In this document: in pieces, positions 41,780 through 51,017 of the stretch
Numbering within the stretch: position 1 is the first letter of the stretch
How the letters are laid out: each line of letters begins with the position of its first letter
Source: JAXLRU01 sp046330935
Lineage (GTDB): Bacteria; Actinomycetota; Actinomycetes; Actinomycetales; Kineosporiaceae
NCBI GenBank assembly: GCA_046330935.1
Contig: JAXLRU010000003.1
Span: 310,001 to 374,000 of the forward strand
Direction of reading: 5' to 3'
Length of the DNA stretch: 64,000 nt
Notes under the pieces: model-generated
What the model saw: only the letters and a program-made list of their open reading frames with translations
The model's database searches: none
Told to the model about the DNA's origin: nothing
Position numbers and translations under genes: made by a program

Positions 41780-44008
41780 ATGCCCGCTCCGCCCGCCCGG
41801 CGACCGGCCAGTGTCTGGCCGGTGCTGCTGACGGGCCTCGCCCTGGCGGCACTCGTGTCGTCGATCGCCGCGTTCGTGGCGCTGCGCAACTACCGGGACG
41901 ACCGCGACCGCGAGCTGACCCGGGCCTCGAACTCGGCGGGCGCCGTGGCGGCCTACGTGGACCTCTACGCCCGGGAGCAGGTCGACAGGTTGCGGACGAT
42001 CGCGGCGACGCCGGCCCTGCGCAGCGGCGACGGGGCGGCGTCGGTCCAGGTGCTGCGTTCCGTCCTCACCTCGGAGCAGGCGAAGGTGCAGCGGTTGGTG
42101 CTGCTGGACACCTCCGGCCGGCTGAAGGCGCGCAGCGACCTGCCCTTCCCGATCCCGCCGGCCGCGGCGCTCGACCTGTCCTCGCGGTCCTACGTGCGCG
42201 AGGTGCTGCGCACGGGGGATCCCTACGTGGGCCAGGTGATCCAGCTGATCAGCGACGGCAAGGCGGCCGTGCCGATGTCCGTGCCGGTGCGCGACCCGGC
42301 GGGGGAGGTCATCGGGGTGCTCGCGACGTCGGTGCGGCTGCCCGACGCGGGCGGGGTGTCGCAGGAGCTGCGCCGGGACGACGACGAGGTGGTCGTCGCC
42401 GACAGCAACGGCCACGTGATCTTCAGCGGGCCGCAGGTCAGCACGGTCACCGAGCTCGATCCCCGGCTGTCCCGCTTCGCGGCCACCCAGCTGGACCCGG
42501 CCTACCGCCGGGGGCACCGCGACGAGCCGCCGGCGGCGTACGTGCGGGTCGACGGGCAGGAGCGGCTGCTGGCTGCGGCGGGCGTCCCCACGGGCGGCTG
42601 GGTGGTGGTGGTCGACCGCGACGCGGGGGGCCTGGTCCGCGAGGCCCGGGACCGGCTCGAGCGGACGCTCGGCACCCTGGCCATGCTGCTCGCGCTCGGC
42701 GTCGCGGCGGTCGGCTGGACGGGCTGGCGCCTGGCTCGCGCGCACCGGCAGCAGGAGCGTTACCGGCGCCGCGTGGGCCTGCTGGCGGAGCTGGCCGAGC
42801 AGGCGGGGCAGGGATTGACGGTGGGGGTGCGGGGCAGCCGGCTGCTGGACACGCTCGTCCAGCGGGTCGGGGACGTCGGCGTGCTCGAGTGCGTCCCGGG
42901 CCCGCACAGCACGACCGGGGGCATCCGGGTGCTGGTGCGCCCGGAGGGCGCGGACGCGACGGCGGTTCTGGCCGCGGCCTCGCGAGGCCTGCATCCGGTG
43001 CCGCTGGGGGACGCCGACGCCCCCGACGAGCTGGCCGACGTCGTCGAGTTGCCCCTCCACGGCTCCGACGGGCCGCTCGGCCGCCTCGTGCTGGCCCTGC
43101 GTCGCGACACGAAGCGGCCCGCGTACGGGCCGGACGACGAGGCGTTCCTCGCCGACGTCGCGCGGGTGAGCGGGCTGAGCATCGACCACGCCCTCGCGTT
43201 CGAGCGCGAGCACGAGGCGCTGCTGACCTACCAGCGCGGGTTGCTGCCGTCGAAGCTGCCGCACGTGCCGGGCCTGCGCCTGGACCCGGCCTACCGGCCC
43301 GGCGACTCCCTGATGACGGTGGGCGGGGACTGGTACGACGCGTTCGAGCTGCCCGGCGGGCGGCTGGGGCTGGTGATCGGCGACGTCGTGGGGCACGGGG
43401 TCGTGGCGAGCAGTGCGATGGGGCAGCTGCGCAGCGCCGCGAGGGCCCTCGCCATGCAGGGCCTCGCGCCCGCGGACCTGCTGGCGGCCCTGGACACGTT
43501 CGCGGCGGGGGTGGGCGGCGCCGAGCTGACGACGATGGTCTACGTCGACCTCGACCCGGTGACGGGCGAGCTGGTCTACAGCCGGGCGGGGCACCTGCCG
43601 CCCCTGCTGCTCGACGCCGCGGGCACGGTGCGTGAGCTCGACGACGGCGACGGGATGCCGCTGGCGAGCTTCCCCCACCCGCGGGAGCAGGGGATCGCCC
43701 GGCTGCAGCCGGGTGGCTCGCTGCTGCTGTTCACCGACGGCGTGGTGGAGCGGCGGGGCGAGGACCTCGGCGACGGCATCCGGCGCCTGGGCGCCTCGGC
43801 CCGCGACCGGACGGCGGGGGGCGGCGTCGACGGCGCGGCGCGTCAGGGCGCCTCGGTCGAGGGCCTCGCCGACGCCGTCCTGGGCGGCATGGACCTCGCG
43901 GGAAGCGACGACACGTGTCTGCTCGTCGTCACCCGGGAGGCCTCGGTGATCGGGCTGCCCGAGGCGCCGATCCCGGTGGCGCCGCGGGTGGCGCCGCACT
44001 CGGGCTGA
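41780..44008 (+). CDS. membrane sensor PP2C (SpoIIE-type) phosphatase
   Basis: The 742-residue protein has two membrane helices (about 13-34 and 297-320) enclosing an extracellular Cache-type sensor. A GAF-like segment (about 345-470) and a SpoIIE/RsbU PP2C phosphatase domain follow, with RPGDSLMTVGGDWYDAFELP, VIGDVVGHGV and the late LLFTDGVVERR containing metal-binding aspartates. Such proteins dephosphorylate anti-sigma-factor antagonists in response to an outside signal. No kinase or antagonist gene is adjacent, so the partner is elsewhere. The ATG at 41780 follows ggagg at nine bases; 61 extra upstream codons are probably not translated. Confidence 0.9.
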   Translation: MPAPPARRPASVWPVLLTGLALAALVSSIAAFVALRNYRDDRDRELTRASNSAGAVAAYVDLYAREQVDRLRTIAATPALRSGDGAASVQVLRSVLTSEQAKVQRLVLLDTSGRLKARSDLPFPIPPAAALDLSSRSYVREVLRTGDPYVGQVIQLISDGKAAVPMSVPVRDPAGEVIGVLATSVRLPDAGGVSQELRRDDDEVVVADSNGHVIFSGPQVSTVTELDPRLSRFAATQLDPAYRRGHRDEPPAAYVRVDGQERLLAAAGVPTGGWVVVVDRDAGGLVREARDRLERTLGTLAMLLALGVAAVGWTGWRLARAHRQQERYRRRVGLLAELAEQAGQGLTVGVRGSRLLDTLVQRVGDVGVLECVPGPHSTTGGIRVLVRPEGADATAVLAAASRGLHPVPLGDADAPDELADVVELPLHGSDGPLGRLVLALRRDTKRPAYGPDDEAFLADVARVSGLSIDHALAFEREHEALLTYQRGLLPSKLPHVPGLRLDPAYRPGDSLMTVGGDWYDAFELPGGRLGLVIGDVVGHGVVASSAMGQLRSAARALAMQGLAPADLLAALDTFAAGVGGAELTTMVYVDLDPVTGELVYSRAGHLPPLLLDAAGTVRELDDGDGMPLASFPHPREQGIARLQPGGSLLLFTDGVVERRGEDLGDGIRRLGASARDRTAGGGVDGAARQGASVEGLADAVLGGMDLAGSDDTCLLVVTREASVIGLPEAPIPVAPRVAPHSG

Positions 44009-44309
44009 CGCCCGTCAGCCGTCCCGGGCACCGTCCAGCCGTCGCCACGCACCCTTTCCCCTGGTCGTCGGGCCTCGGGCCCGCTCTGTGGCCCTCGCGC
44101 AATCGTCACCCTCCGTCACGCCTTTCGCGACAGCGGGTCATCCCATGACCTGTCGTACCGGGACCCGCATGCGGCCAGCTCCGGCGGAGGTCCTTGGTCC
44201 CTCGCATATCACTGCAGGTCAACGCATGATCAAAGGCTGCGCACCTGGCTTAACCTCCGGGTGACCACCCGTACATGTGGGGGCAAACGCCCGTCCGCAC
44301 TCTCGCCGC
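44009..44309. other. intergenic region before GntR operon
   Basis: No gene was seen. It should contain the promoter of the downstream GntR-transport-amidase array. The only clear element is the short palindrome at 44258-44271. Confidence 0.4.
44258..44271 (+). promoter_or_regulatory. short palindrome, possible GntR operator
   Basis: CGGGTG-AC-CACCCG lies 38 bases before the GntR start. Self-regulation through a nearby palindrome is usual in this family, but the match is short and could be chance. Confidence 0.3.
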
Positions 44310-45062
44310 ATGCCCAAGCGAGCCGAGTCCCTCACCGTCCGGAGGCGTCGCATCGACGACGCCGCCCGGATGAGCGACCTGCTCCGGGCGCAGATCCTCG
44401 ACGGGAGCTACGGCCCCGGCGCGCTGCCCTCGGAGTCCGAACTCATGCTCGAGTACGCGGTCGGTCGCAACGTCACCCGCGACGCCCTCGACCTGCTCCG
44501 TCAGGAAGGGCTGATCGAGCGCATCCAGGGGTCGGGCACCTTCGTGGTCGGCACGAAGGCGCTCCACCACTTCGACCGTGCCCACGCCATCAACGACTCC
44601 ATGCCCGGCCCGCGCACCGTCTCCGGCGCCGTCCTGTCCGTCGCCACCACCACCGCCCCGCGCCCGGTCGCGGAGCAGCTCGGGCTGGTCCCCGGCGCGC
44701 CGTGCGTCTGGCTGCAGTACCTCGCCGTCGTCTCCGGGGTCCCGTTCTCGATCACGACGAGTTACGTCTCGGAGGACGTCGGGCACGCGATCTCGCGGCA
44801 GGTGTTCGACGGCGACTTCTACCTGATGCTCGAATCCGCCGGGCTGCGGATCGGGCACAGCGAGCTCGTCGTCGAGTCCGTCGCCGCCGACGCGCCGTCC
44901 GCCGCCCAGCTCGACGTCGCGCAGGGCACCCCGCTGCTGCTGTTCCGCCGGCGGCTGGTCGGCGAGGGCGGCAGGCCCCTCGAGGTCGGCTTCGTCCGCT
45001 GCCGCGGCGACAGGCTCAGCCTGCGCATCGAACTGCCTCGCACCCCCCGGGAGCCCCAGTGA
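44310..45062 (+). CDS. GntR-family regulator with UTRA ligand domain (HutC type)
   Basis: The 250-residue protein has an N-terminal winged helix (GALPSESELMLEYAVGRNVT, then DALDLLRQEGLIERIQGSGT) and a C-terminal UTRA effector-binding domain (CVWLQYLAVVSGVPFSITTS; PLLLFRRRLVGEGGRPLEVG). It heads the array, and its stop overlaps the first permease start, so it is co-transcribed with the importer. It probably senses the imported amide compound or a breakdown product. The ATG at 44310 is used; an in-frame ATG at 44370 is possible. Confidence 0.92.
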   Translation: MPKRAESLTVRRRRIDDAARMSDLLRAQILDGSYGPGALPSESELMLEYAVGRNVTRDALDLLRQEGLIERIQGSGTFVVGTKALHHFDRAHAINDSMPGPRTVSGAVLSVATTTAPRPVAEQLGLVPGAPCVWLQYLAVVSGVPFSITTSYVSEDVGHAISRQVFDGDFYLMLESAGLRIGHSELVVESVAADAPSAAQLDVAQGTPLLLFRRRLVGEGGRPLEVGFVRCRGDRLSLRIELPRTPREPQ

Positions 45063-46003
45063 CGCTCTTCCTGCTGCGCCGCATCGCCGCCTCCGTGCCG
45101 ATCCTCGTCGGCGTCTCGCTCGTCGTCTTCATCACCATCAAGATCATCCCCGGGGATCCCGTGGCCAGCCTCCTCGGCCCCACCAGCACCCCCGAGGCGC
45201 GCGCCGCGCTCACCTCGCGCCTCGGCCTCGACGACCCGCTGCCCGTGCAGTACCTGTCCTGGATCTGGCACGTGCTGCAGGGGGACCTCGGCAACTCGAT
45301 CGCCAAGCAGACGCTGGTGACGCCCCTGGTCACCGACGCCTTCACCAACACGCTGATCCTCGCCGGCTTCGCCGCGATCGTGGCCTTCGCGCTCGGCATC
45401 GGGCTCGGGGCCGTCGCGGCCCTGCGCCGCGGGCGGGTGTCGGCGGCGATCTGCAACGCCTTCGCCCTGTTCTCCATCTCGGTGCCGCAGTACTCCGTGG
45501 GCCTGCTGCTGATCATCTACGTCGCCACGGGGACGGGCCTGCTACCCACCTCCGGCATGTACGACCCGATCGGCGGCGGCGGGTGGGGGGACCTCTTCGC
45601 CCACCTCGTCCTGCCGGGCGTCACGGCCGCGCTCGTGCCCGCCGGGATCATCGCCCGGATGTTCCGCTCCGTGGTGATCGACGTCATGAGCATGGACTTC
45701 GTCGACGCCATGCGGGCCCGCGGCCTGTCCGAGCGGCGCATCCTGCTCCACGCGTTCCACAACACCCTGCCGACGCTCGTCACGATCGCGGGCCTGCAGC
45801 TCGGCTACCTGCTCGGCGGCGTCATCTTCGTCGAGACCGTCTTCAGCTGGCCCGGCCTGGGCCTGCTGGTCTTCCAGTCCATCTCGCAGCGCGACCTGCC
45901 CGTGATCCAGGCCGGGGTCATCGTCTCCGCGCTCGCCTTCGTGATCATCAACCTGGTCGTGGACGCCGTGCAGGCCACGATCGACCCCCGCATCCGGGCC
46001 TGA
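45059..46003 (+). CDS. dipeptide/nickel-type ABC transporter permease 1 (DppB-like)
   Basis: The 314-residue membrane protein opens with the family hallmark LFLLRRIAASVPILVGVSLV and ends with the DPRIRA tail. It contains the EAA loop (DFVDAMRARGLSERRIL) and the late FVETVFSWPGLGLLVFQ block of this family. Six helices are expected. It pairs with the second permease to import peptides or related amides. The GTG at 45059 overlaps the regulator stop as GTGA. Confidence 0.93.
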   Translation: MTLFLLRRIAASVPILVGVSLVVFITIKIIPGDPVASLLGPTSTPEARAALTSRLGLDDPLPVQYLSWIWHVLQGDLGNSIAKQTLVTPLVTDAFTNTLILAGFAAIVAFALGIGLGAVAALRRGRVSAAICNAFALFSISVPQYSVGLLLIIYVATGTGLLPTSGMYDPIGGGGWGDLFAHLVLPGVTAALVPAGIIARMFRSVVIDVMSMDFVDAMRARGLSERRILLHAFHNTLPTLVTIAGLQLGYLLGGVIFVETVFSWPGLGLLVFQSISQRDLPVIQAGVIVSALAFVIINLVVDAVQATIDPRIRA

Positions 46004-46049
46004 CTCCTCCGACCAGCACCGTCCGCCCCTCCGCAGCGGAAGGACCCCG

Positions 46050-46958
46050 ATGACCTCCACGCTGAGCACCGACCCCACCACCACCTCCCCGGTCGCGGCG
46101 ATCCCCCGGCAGCGCACTCGCACCGCGAAGCGGGCCACCCGCCGTCGGCTGCCGCCCTCGGCCCTGGTCTCGGGCGCCGTCATCGCCCTGATCGTGGCAG
46201 CCGCCGTCCTCGCTCCGCTGATCACCCCCGCCGACCCGATCAAGGGCGCTCTCGGGCAACGCCTGTTGCCCGTGGGGACGTCGGGGCACCTGCTCGGCAC
46301 CGACGGGCAGGGCCGCGACATCCTCGCCCGCCTGCTCTACGGGGCCCGGCCCTCGCTGCTGACGGGGCTGATCCCGGTGGCGGTGGCGGGCACCCTCGGG
46401 ACGCTGCTGGGCCTGGTCGCCGGCCTCGGGTCGCGCCGCACGCGCTCCCTGGTGATGCGCACCTTGGACGTCTTCTACGCCTTCCCCGCCGTGCTCCTCG
46501 CGATCGCGATCGCCGCGGCGCTGGGCTCGGGCATCTCCAACTCGATCATCGCGCTGGCGGTGATCCTCGTGCCCCCCATCGCCCGGGTCGCCGAGTCGGA
46601 GACCACGCGGCTGCGCTCGGCCGATTTCATGGAGTCGGCCCGGGCCAGCGGGGCCGGGTGGGTGGCGATCGGGGCCAGACAGGTGCTGCCGAACATCGCC
46701 CCCGCGGTCGTCGTCTACTGCACCGCGCTGATCGGCCTGTCGATCGTCTACGCCGCCGGCCTGAGCTTCCTCGGCCTCGGCATCGCCCCGCCGCACCCCG
46801 AGTGGGGACTCATGATCAGCGACCTGCAGCAGTACATGTTCAGCCAGCCCCAGCTGATCCTCGTGCCCGCCTTCGCGATCATCGTCGCCTCCGTGGCGTT
46901 CAACGTCCTCGGCGACGGGCTGCGCGGCTACCTCAACGTGCGATCGGAGACGCCGTGA
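46050..46958 (+). CDS. dipeptide/nickel-type ABC transporter permease 2 (DppC-like)
   Basis: The 302-residue protein has the DppC N-terminal membrane segment (residues about 43-65), then HLLGTDGQGRDILARLLYGA, which is diagnostic. The EAA loop is DFMESARASGAGWVAIGARQ and the C-terminus is FNVLGDGLRGYLNV. It forms the membrane channel with the first permease. The ATG at 46050 is preceded by ggaagga. Confidence 0.94.
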   Translation: MTSTLSTDPTTTSPVAAIPRQRTRTAKRATRRRLPPSALVSGAVIALIVAAAVLAPLITPADPIKGALGQRLLPVGTSGHLLGTDGQGRDILARLLYGARPSLLTGLIPVAVAGTLGTLLGLVAGLGSRRTRSLVMRTLDVFYAFPAVLLAIAIAAALGSGISNSIIALAVILVPPIARVAESETTRLRSADFMESARASGAGWVAIGARQVLPNIAPAVVVYCTALIGLSIVYAAGLSFLGLGIAPPHPEWGLMISDLQQYMFSQPQLILVPAFAIIVASVAFNVLGDGLRGYLNVRSETP

Positions 46959-48097
46959 ACGCCACCACCCCCTCCGGGCAGGCCCTCCCCGTGCCCGCGC
47001 CCACGCCGTCCGGCGAGGCGAGCACCGGGCGCCCGGTGCTGGAGGTCCGCGACCTCACCACGACGTTCGCCGTCCGCGGCGGCGACGTGCTCGCCGTCCG
47101 CTCGGTCAGCTTCGAGGTGTTGCCCGGCCAGACGGTCGTGCTGCTCGGCGAGAGCGGATCGGGCAAGTCGGTGACCGCCCGTTCGGTGATGCGCCTGCAC
47201 GGCGGCCGCGCGAAGGTCACCGGCTCGGTCACCCTGGCCGGGACGCCGCTGCTGGAGCTCGACGAGGCCGGGATGCGGGCGGTGCGGGGGGCCAGAGTGG
47301 CGATGGTGCCGCAGGACCCGAGCGGCTCGCTGGACCCCCTGCGCCGGATCGGCGCGCAGATCGCCGAGGTGCTGCGGGTGCACGGGCGGGCCGACTCGAA
47401 GTCGGCGGCCCGCGAGCGCGCCGTCGAGCTGCTGCGCTCGGTCGGCATCCCCGACCCGGCGCGCGTCGTCGACGCCTACCCGCACGAGCTGTCGGGCGGC
47501 ATGCGCCAGCGCGTCGTCATCGCCATGGCGATCAGCTGCGACCCCGACGTGATCATCGCGGACGAGCCGACGACCGCGCTCGACGTCACGGTGCAGGCGC
47601 AGATCCTGGAGCTGTTCGCCGAGCTGCAGGAACGGCTGTCCACGGCGCTGCTCATGGTGACCCACGACGTCGGCGTCGCCTCGGACATCGCCGACGTCGT
47701 GGCCGTCATGTACGCGGGCAGCATCGTCGAGTTCGGGCCCGCGCGGGAGGTGCTCGACACCCCCCGCCACCCCTACACGAAGGCGCTGCTGGAGGCGCTG
47801 CCCACGCCCGGGACGCCGCGGGGGGAGCTGCGCGCGATCCCCGGCTCCCCGCCCGTGGCCGGCGAGACGTTCGGCGGCTGCGCGTTCGCCGGGCGGTGCG
47901 CCAGCGCCGTCGCGAGCTGCTCCACCGCCGTCCCGCCGCTGCTCGAGGTGGCCCCCGGCCGCAAGGCCGCCTGCCCCGTGCTCAACCCCGTCACCCTCAC
48001 CCTGCCCACCGACGGGCCCACCGACGGGCCCACCGACGGGCCCACCGATCTGCCCGCCGCCCCGGCCGGCAGCGACCTCACGGAGGTGTCCTCGTGA
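46955..48097 (+). CDS. ABC transporter ATP-binding protein 1 (DppD-like)
   Basis: The 380-residue ATPase has Walker A GESGSGKS, signature LSGGMRQR, Walker B DVIIADEP and an H-loop in VTHD. The C-terminal oligopeptide-transporter domain includes a cysteine-rich cluster (GGCAFAGRCASAVASC, and a later C) found in this subfamily, some of which bind an iron-sulfur cluster. Its tail contains four Thr-Asp-x-Pro units, three of them perfect 12-base repeats. The GTG at 46955 overlaps the permease stop. It drives import together with the next gene product. Confidence 0.94.
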   Translation: MNATTPSGQALPVPAPTPSGEASTGRPVLEVRDLTTTFAVRGGDVLAVRSVSFEVLPGQTVVLLGESGSGKSVTARSVMRLHGGRAKVTGSVTLAGTPLLELDEAGMRAVRGARVAMVPQDPSGSLDPLRRIGAQIAEVLRVHGRADSKSAARERAVELLRSVGIPDPARVVDAYPHELSGGMRQRVVIAMAISCDPDVIIADEPTTALDVTVQAQILELFAELQERLSTALLMVTHDVGVASDIADVVAVMYAGSIVEFGPAREVLDTPRHPYTKALLEALPTPGTPRGELRAIPGSPPVAGETFGGCAFAGRCASAVASCSTAVPPLLEVAPGRKAACPVLNPVTLTLPTDGPTDGPTDGPTDLPAAPAGSDLTEVSS

Positions 48098-49089
48098 ACG
48101 GCACCCGCCCCGCCCCGGGCAAGGTCCTCCTCGACGCCGTCGACCTCACCAAGACGTTCGGCAACGGCGTCAAGGCCGTGGACGCCGTGAGCCTGCGCGT
48201 GCGCCGCGGGGAGACGGTCGGGCTGGTCGGCGAGAGCGGCTGCGGCAAGTCGACCACCGCGAAGATGCTGCTGCGGCTGCTCGCCCCCGACTCGGGGACC
48301 ATCACCTTCGACGGCGTCGACCTGCTGCGGGCCCGCGGCAAGCAGCTGCGGGCGCTGCGCAAGCGGTTCCAGGTGGTGCCGCAGAACCCGCAGACGTCGC
48401 TGAACCCCCGCCTCACCATCCGCAGCTCGATCGAGTTCAACCTGCGCGCCCACCACGTGCCCCGCGCCGAGTGGGGCACCCGCGTGGCGGGCCTGCTCGA
48501 CCGCGTGGGCCTGCAGGCCAAGCACGCGTCGTCGTTCCCGCACGAGATGTCGGGCGGGCAGTTGCAGCGCGCCGCGATCGCCCGGGCCCTGGCCACCGAA
48601 CCCGACCTCGTGGTCTGCGACGAGGCGGTCTCGGCGCTGGACAAGTCGGTGCAGGCGCAGGTGCTCAACCTGCTCGGCGAGCTGCAGCGCGACCTCGGCG
48701 TCGCCTACCTGTTCATCAGCCACGACCTCTCCGTGGTCGAGCACGTCAGCGACCGGATCGTCGTCATGTACCTCGGCCGCGTGGTCGAGGAGGGGCCGTC
48801 GGACCGGATGTGGTCCCAGCCCTCGCACCCGTACACGACCACCCTGCTGTCGGCGTCCCCCGGCACGGGGCGCGAGCGGATCGTCCTGCACGGCGACCCG
48901 CCCAACCCGGCCAAGCCGCCGACGGGCTGCACCTTCCACACCCGCTGCCCCGTCGCCGTCGAGCGGTGCTCCACCCAGACACCGCTGCTGCGGGTGGTCG
49001 GCAGCGGCCACACCTCCGCCTGCCACCTCGTGAACGAGTCCGACCCCATGGCCATGCCGTCCGCCGCCGTCGCGCTCGCCGCGAACTGA
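48094..49089 (+). CDS. ABC transporter ATP-binding protein 2 (DppF-like)
   Basis: The 331-residue ATPase has Walker A GESGCGKS, signature MSGGQLQR and Walker B LVVCDEAVSALD. The C-terminal oligopeptide domain has CTFHTRCPVAVERC and a later C. The GTG at 48094 overlaps the previous TGA and is preceded by ggagg. It makes a heterodimer with the DppD-like subunit. Confidence 0.94.
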   Translation: MNGTRPAPGKVLLDAVDLTKTFGNGVKAVDAVSLRVRRGETVGLVGESGCGKSTTAKMLLRLLAPDSGTITFDGVDLLRARGKQLRALRKRFQVVPQNPQTSLNPRLTIRSSIEFNLRAHHVPRAEWGTRVAGLLDRVGLQAKHASSFPHEMSGGQLQRAAIARALATEPDLVVCDEAVSALDKSVQAQVLNLLGELQRDLGVAYLFISHDLSVVEHVSDRIVVMYLGRVVEEGPSDRMWSQPSHPYTTTLLSASPGTGRERIVLHGDPPNPAKPPTGCTFHTRCPVAVERCSTQTPLLRVVGSGHTSACHLVNESDPMAMPSAAVALAAN

Positions 49090-49243
49090 CCCCCCGGCCG
49101 CTTCCCGCCTCCTCGGCCCTCTCCGCACCCTCTCCCCACCCCCCGAGCCCGCCGCCGTCCCGCTGCCGCGACGGCGCCGTCCCCGGTCGTCGCGCCCCGA
49201 CGTCCGGCGGTACCGCACGCCCGCATCCACGGAAGGACCTCTC

Positions 49244-50902
49244 ATGCTGCCGATCCCGTCCCGGATGAGACCGCACCGTCGACCGCACCACCGCTCGCAC
49301 CGGGCCTCGCGGCGGGCGCTCGCCGTCGCCGGCCTCACCGCCACCGGACTCGCCCTCCTCACCGCCTGCGCCCCCGGCTCCCCGGGCGGTGGCGGGGGAG
49401 GCGGCGGAGGCGGGTCGAACACGCTCGTCATCGGCATGACCGCCTCCGACATCCCGCTGCTCGACACCGGCCTGTGCCAGAACCAGGGCTACGAGGGCGT
49501 CCGGTTCGTCGGCAACCAGCTCTACGACGGGCTGACCAAGTTCGACCTCAAGCAGGGCAGCGAGATCCCGAAGGTGATCCCGGGCCTGGCGACGTCGTGG
49601 ACGCCGAACGCCGACGGCACGGTGTGGACGTTCAAGCTGCGCGAGGGCGTCACCTTCCACGACGGCGAGAAGTGGAACGCCGACGCCGCGATGTTCGGCC
49701 TGAACCGGTACCTCAACAAGTCGGCGCCGGAGTTCTACCCCACGCTGAACGCGCAGGCCGGCCTCACCATCGCGGGCATCAAGTCGGCGGCGAAGGTCGA
49801 CGACATGACGATCTCGATCACCACCGACGGGCCGCTGTCCTACCTTCCCGCGAACCTCACCACGGTGTTCTTCGGGTCGCCGAAGGCCATCAAGGAACTC
49901 GGCAACGACGGGTTCGCGCAGAAGCCCGTCGGCACCGGCCCGTTCAAGTTCGAGAGCATCACCCGCGGCCAGCAGCTGGTGCTCGTGAAGAACGAGAGCT
50001 ACTGGGGCGGTGCGCCGAAGGTGGACAAGGTCGTGATGCGGCCGATCCCCGACGCCACGGCCCGCGTCGCGGCGCTGCGCTCCGGCCAGGTCAACTGGAT
50101 CGAGGTGCCCCCGCCGGACGACGTCCCGACCCTGACCGCCGACGGGTTCCAGGTGGTCACCAACAGCTACGACCACGTGTGGCCCTGGGTGTTCGACGTC
50201 CGCAAGAAGCCCTGGGACGACGTGCGGGTGCGCCAGGCGGCCAACTACGCCATCAACCGCGAGGCGCTGGTGACGAACGTGCTGAAGGGCACCGCCGACC
50301 CCGCGCTGCAGGTGGCCGCGAAGGCGAACGCCGCCTTCCGCACCGAGAACGAGCTGTACTCCTACGACCCGGAGAAGGCGAAGAAGCTGCTCGCCGAGGC
50401 CGGTTACCCCAACGGTTTCGAGACGCGCCTGTCGTTCCCGACCAGTGGTAGCGGCAACATGATCCCGATCCCGATGAACGAGGCGCTGCAGGCCGACCTC
50501 GCCGCCGTCGGCATCAAGGTGAAGCTGGAGCCGGTGGAGTGGGCCTCGATGCTCACCGACTTCTTCGTGGGCAAGATCCCCGGGGGCGCCGACACCATCA
50601 ACATCAGCCTCTCCATGCAGCAGGAGGGCTTCTGGAACACCTGGTTCGGGACCGGTAGCGGCAGCAACGTCGGCGGCTACTCCAACCCGAAGGTCGACGC
50701 GCTGCTCACCCAGGCCAAGCAGGAGCTGGACGGCGACAAGCGCTCCGACCTCTACGCCGCCGCCAGCAAGCTCCTCACCGAGGACGCGGCCTGGCTGCTC
50801 GTGGTCAACGACCGCAACCCCCGGGCCCTGGCCAAGAACGTGACCGGGTTCGTGCAGCCGAAGTCCTGGTTCGCCGACCTCACCACGCTCTCCGTCGGCT
50901 GA
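49244..50902 (+). CDS. peptide/amide ABC transporter substrate-binding lipoprotein (family 5)
   Basis: The 552-residue lipoprotein has a long His/Arg-rich N-terminus, a hydrophobic segment and the lipobox LTAC with the lipidated cysteine at residue 42, then a Gly-rich linker. It matches family 5 extracellular solute-binding proteins (VWTFKLREGVTFHDGEKWNA; PDATARVAALRSGQVNWIE). It captures the substrate for the DppBCDF complex encoded upstream. The ATG at 49244 follows ggaagga. A 13-bp hairpin follows the gene. Substrate unknown; the downstream amidases suggest an amide rather than a nutritive peptide. Confidence 0.93.
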   Translation: MLPIPSRMRPHRRPHHRSHRASRRALAVAGLTATGLALLTACAPGSPGGGGGGGGGGSNTLVIGMTASDIPLLDTGLCQNQGYEGVRFVGNQLYDGLTKFDLKQGSEIPKVIPGLATSWTPNADGTVWTFKLREGVTFHDGEKWNADAAMFGLNRYLNKSAPEFYPTLNAQAGLTIAGIKSAAKVDDMTISITTDGPLSYLPANLTTVFFGSPKAIKELGNDGFAQKPVGTGPFKFESITRGQQLVLVKNESYWGGAPKVDKVVMRPIPDATARVAALRSGQVNWIEVPPPDDVPTLTADGFQVVTNSYDHVWPWVFDVRKKPWDDVRVRQAANYAINREALVTNVLKGTADPALQVAAKANAAFRTENELYSYDPEKAKKLLAEAGYPNGFETRLSFPTSGSGNMIPIPMNEALQADLAAVGIKVKLEPVEWASMLTDFFVGKIPGGADTINISLSMQQEGFWNTWFGTGSGSNVGGYSNPKVDALLTQAKQELDGDKRSDLYAAASKLLTEDAAWLLVVNDRNPRALAKNVTGFVQPKSWFADLTTLSVG

Positions 50903-50933
50903 CGCGGTGGGTCCGCACAGCCGCTGACCGAGA

Positions 50934-50970
50934 CGGGTGGGCGGCGTCGAGCCTCGGCGCCGCCCACCCG
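50934..50970 (+). terminator. hairpin between importer and MFS-amidase genes
   Basis: Arms cgggtgggcggcg and its exact complement (13 bases each) enclose an 11-base loop, 32 bases after the binding-protein stop. It probably ends or attenuates the importer transcript. Confidence 0.7.
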
Positions 50971-51017
50971 GTTCCTCGCCGCCACCCGGTGGCCTGCCCT
51001 CCTCGACAGGAGCCGCC

